DNA of 36,073 nt, from assembly GCA_934540955.1 (NCBI GenBank), contig CAKTCY010000016.1:1-36073 (forward strand), in the 5' to 3' direction. This DNA comes from an uncultured Faecalibacterium sp. (GTDB lineage Bacteria > Bacillota > Clostridia > Oscillospirales > Ruminococcaceae). A model generated the notes under the pieces. That model was not told where the DNA came from. It searched no databases and saw nothing but the letters and a program-made list of their open reading frames with translations. This document shows positions 34,857 through 36,073 of this stretch, piece after piece (position 1 is the stretch's first letter; each line of letters begins with the position of its first letter). Both the position numbers and the translations under genes were made by a program.

Positions 34857-34885
34857 TTGAATTTACTTTACAAAAGCGATATTAT
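34857..34885 (+). promoter_or_regulatory. Promoter of the citrate synthase gene
   Basis: TTGAAT (34857-34862), 17-base spacer, TATTAT (34880-34885). About 75 bases upstream of the start codon, in an AT-rich interval. Confidence 0.65.
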
Positions 34886-34961
34886 AAAAGTATGTCCATC
34901 AGAGAGTAGGATGGACGGGATCGGAAAGTATAAAAAGTAAGAGACGGAAAGGAGCACTCCT

Positions 34962-36073
34962 ATGAACTTTGCACACGCAGAAGTGGCAACGCTGGATCCG
35001 ACGACCATGCGTACCCTGTGCGAGGAGTACATCGCAAACAACTACATCGACCCGGAGACCAGCGAGCGGCTGGGGGTCAAGCGCGGCCTGCGCAACCCGG
35101 ATGGCACCGGCGTGCTGGCCGGCCTGACCAACGTCTGTGACGTTGTGGGCTACAAAAAGGATCAGGAAGGTCATGTGATCCCCACCCCCGGCAAGCTGAT
35201 CTACCGGGGCGTCAACATCAACGAGATCGTGGACGAGGCTTACCGCAACGACCGCTTTGTGTTTGAGGAAGTGATCTGGCTGCTTTTGTTCGGCAGCCTG
35301 CCCACCCGGGAGCAGCTGGACGATTTCTGCGAGATCCTGGCAGAATCCCGCGCTTTGCCGGACGGCTTTATGGACACCATGAACGCCCCCTCGCCCAACA
35401 TCATGAACAAGATGCAGCGCTGTGTGCTGGGCCTGTACTCCTACGACGACCGCGCCGAGGATCTGAGCCTTGAGAACATCCTGAACCAGAGCATCAACCT
35501 GATCGCCAGCATGCCCACCATGATGGTGAACGCTTACCAGATGAAGCGCCGTTACTACGACAAGCAGAGCATGTTCTTCCACCTGCCCAAGCCCGGCCAG
35601 AGCACGGCAGAGCACATCCTCAGCACCTACCGCCCGGATCAGAAGTTCACTCACGAGGAGGCAAAGCTGCTGGATATGTGCCTGCTGGTGCACGCAGACC
35701 ACGGCGGCGGCAACTGCTCCACCTTTACCACCCGTGTGCTGTCCTCCTCCGGTACGGACACCTACTCGGCCATCTCTGCGGCCATCGGTGCCCTGAAGGG
35801 CCCCAAGCACGGCGGCGCGAACCTGATGGTCAACCGTCAGCTGCAGGATATCCTCAAGCATGTTGAGAACCCGGAGGACGACGATGAGGTGCGCGAGTAT
35901 CTGCGCCGCATCCTGCGCAAGCAGGTGGGCGACGGCTCCGGCCTGATCTACGGCATGGGTCATGCGGTGTACACCATCAGCGACCCCCGTGAACTTATCC
36001 TGAAGCAGCGCGCAAAGCATCTGGCCTACGAAAAGGGCTTTGAGGAAGAGTACAACATGCTGTGCAGCATCGA
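34962..36073 (+). CDS. gltA: Citrate synthase, incomplete at the right edge
   Basis: About 370 codons, start ATG 34962 with GAAAGGAG; the frame is open at the window end. It condenses oxaloacetate and acetyl-CoA to citrate, the first step of the (here probably partial) oxidative TCA branch toward glutamate. Visible active-site parts: VHADHGGGNCSTFTTRV with His244, GPKHGGAN, and MGHAVYTISDPR with His334, the last forming part of the oxaloacetate pocket. The next catalytic Asp falls beyond the edge. The N-terminal extension of about 60 residues (AEVATLDPTTMRTLCEEYIANNYID) is typical of clostridial type citrate synthases. A 2-methylcitrate synthase activity cannot be excluded. Confidence 0.92.
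   Translation, partial: MNFAHAEVATLDPTTMRTLCEEYIANNYIDPETSERLGVKRGLRNPDGTGVLAGLTNVCDVVGYKKDQEGHVIPTPGKLIYRGVNINEIVDEAYRNDRFVFEEVIWLLLFGSLPTREQLDDFCEILAESRALPDGFMDTMNAPSPNIMNKMQRCVLGLYSYDDRAEDLSLENILNQSINLIASMPTMMVNAYQMKRRYYDKQSMFFHLPKPGQSTAEHILSTYRPDQKFTHEEAKLLDMCLLVHADHGGGNCSTFTTRVLSSSGTDTYSAISAAIGALKGPKHGGANLMVNRQLQDILKHVENPEDDDEVREYLRRILRKQVGDGSGLIYGMGHAVYTISDPRELILKQRAKHLAYEKGFEEEYNMLCSI

Noticed and set aside
1..36073. CRISPR arrays, tRNA or rRNA genes, phage or plasmid genes
   Set aside because: No regularly spaced repeats, no tRNA-like cloverleaf that I could see, no rRNA consensus stretch, and no integrase, capsid, terminase or replication protein.

Overview
The window looks like chromosome from a GC-rich, low-oxygen gut Clostridium-class bacterium, most likely Faecalibacterium or a close Oscillospiraceae relative. 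I infer this from the Gram-positive style AGGAGG ribosome sites, a SpoIID-family protein, clostridial-type citrate synthase, GtrA and PocR/AraC-like proteins, and a plant-glycan (pectin, rhamnose, beta-glucoside) gene content. No rRNA, tRNA, CRISPR array or transposase was found.

Layout. 1-2309: a broken rhamnose locus, with a truncated rhamnulokinase joined on one side to the 3' end of an unrelated gene and on the other to a headless divergent araC. 2310-9947: an accessory block on the minus strand. It holds a giant (1879 aa) AAA/STAND-type ATPase translationally coupled to a 375 aa protein with a C-terminal HEPN-like motif, closed by a strong terminator and headed by an AT-rich leader. This is my best candidate for an undescribed conflict/defence system. 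9948-13347: a ZIP metal transporter, then a three-gene operon (LCM-type methyltransferase, ketopantoate-reductase-like dehydrogenase, ATC-hydrolase-like protein) behind an unusual promoter-hairpin-palindrome cassette. 13470-17710: an 1160 aa protein fusing a BaiCD-like flavin/Fe-S ene-reductase to an extended SDR and a zinc ribbon, followed by a BaiA-like SDR; this is a candidate steroid, bile-acid or plant-enone pathway. 17863-19077: an AraC regulator. 19224-25768: a membrane-tethered GH3 with swapped domain order, a cytoplasmic GH3 and a GtrA-like membrane protein, probably one operon. 25954-27024: an orphan lipoprotein. 27405-27662: an HMA-type metal chaperone behind a second copy of the same 90-bp cassette. 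27764-31816: a secreted PL9 pectate lyase / CE12 acetylesterase fusion. 32427-33452: a secreted C39-like cysteine peptidase. 33713-34729: SpoIID-like. 34962-end: citrate synthase, running off the window.

How the parts fit. The pectin lyase/esterase, the rhamnose remnant and the two GH3 enzymes point to use of pectin and plant glycosides, with aglycones as one conceivable substrate source for the flavoenzyme/SDR pair. The ZIP transporter, the methyltransferase operon and the HMA chaperone share the palindrome GTTAG-N6-CTAAC (one mismatch at ZIP), suggesting one metal-responsive regulon. All functional calls come from reading motifs by eye; no database search was run.
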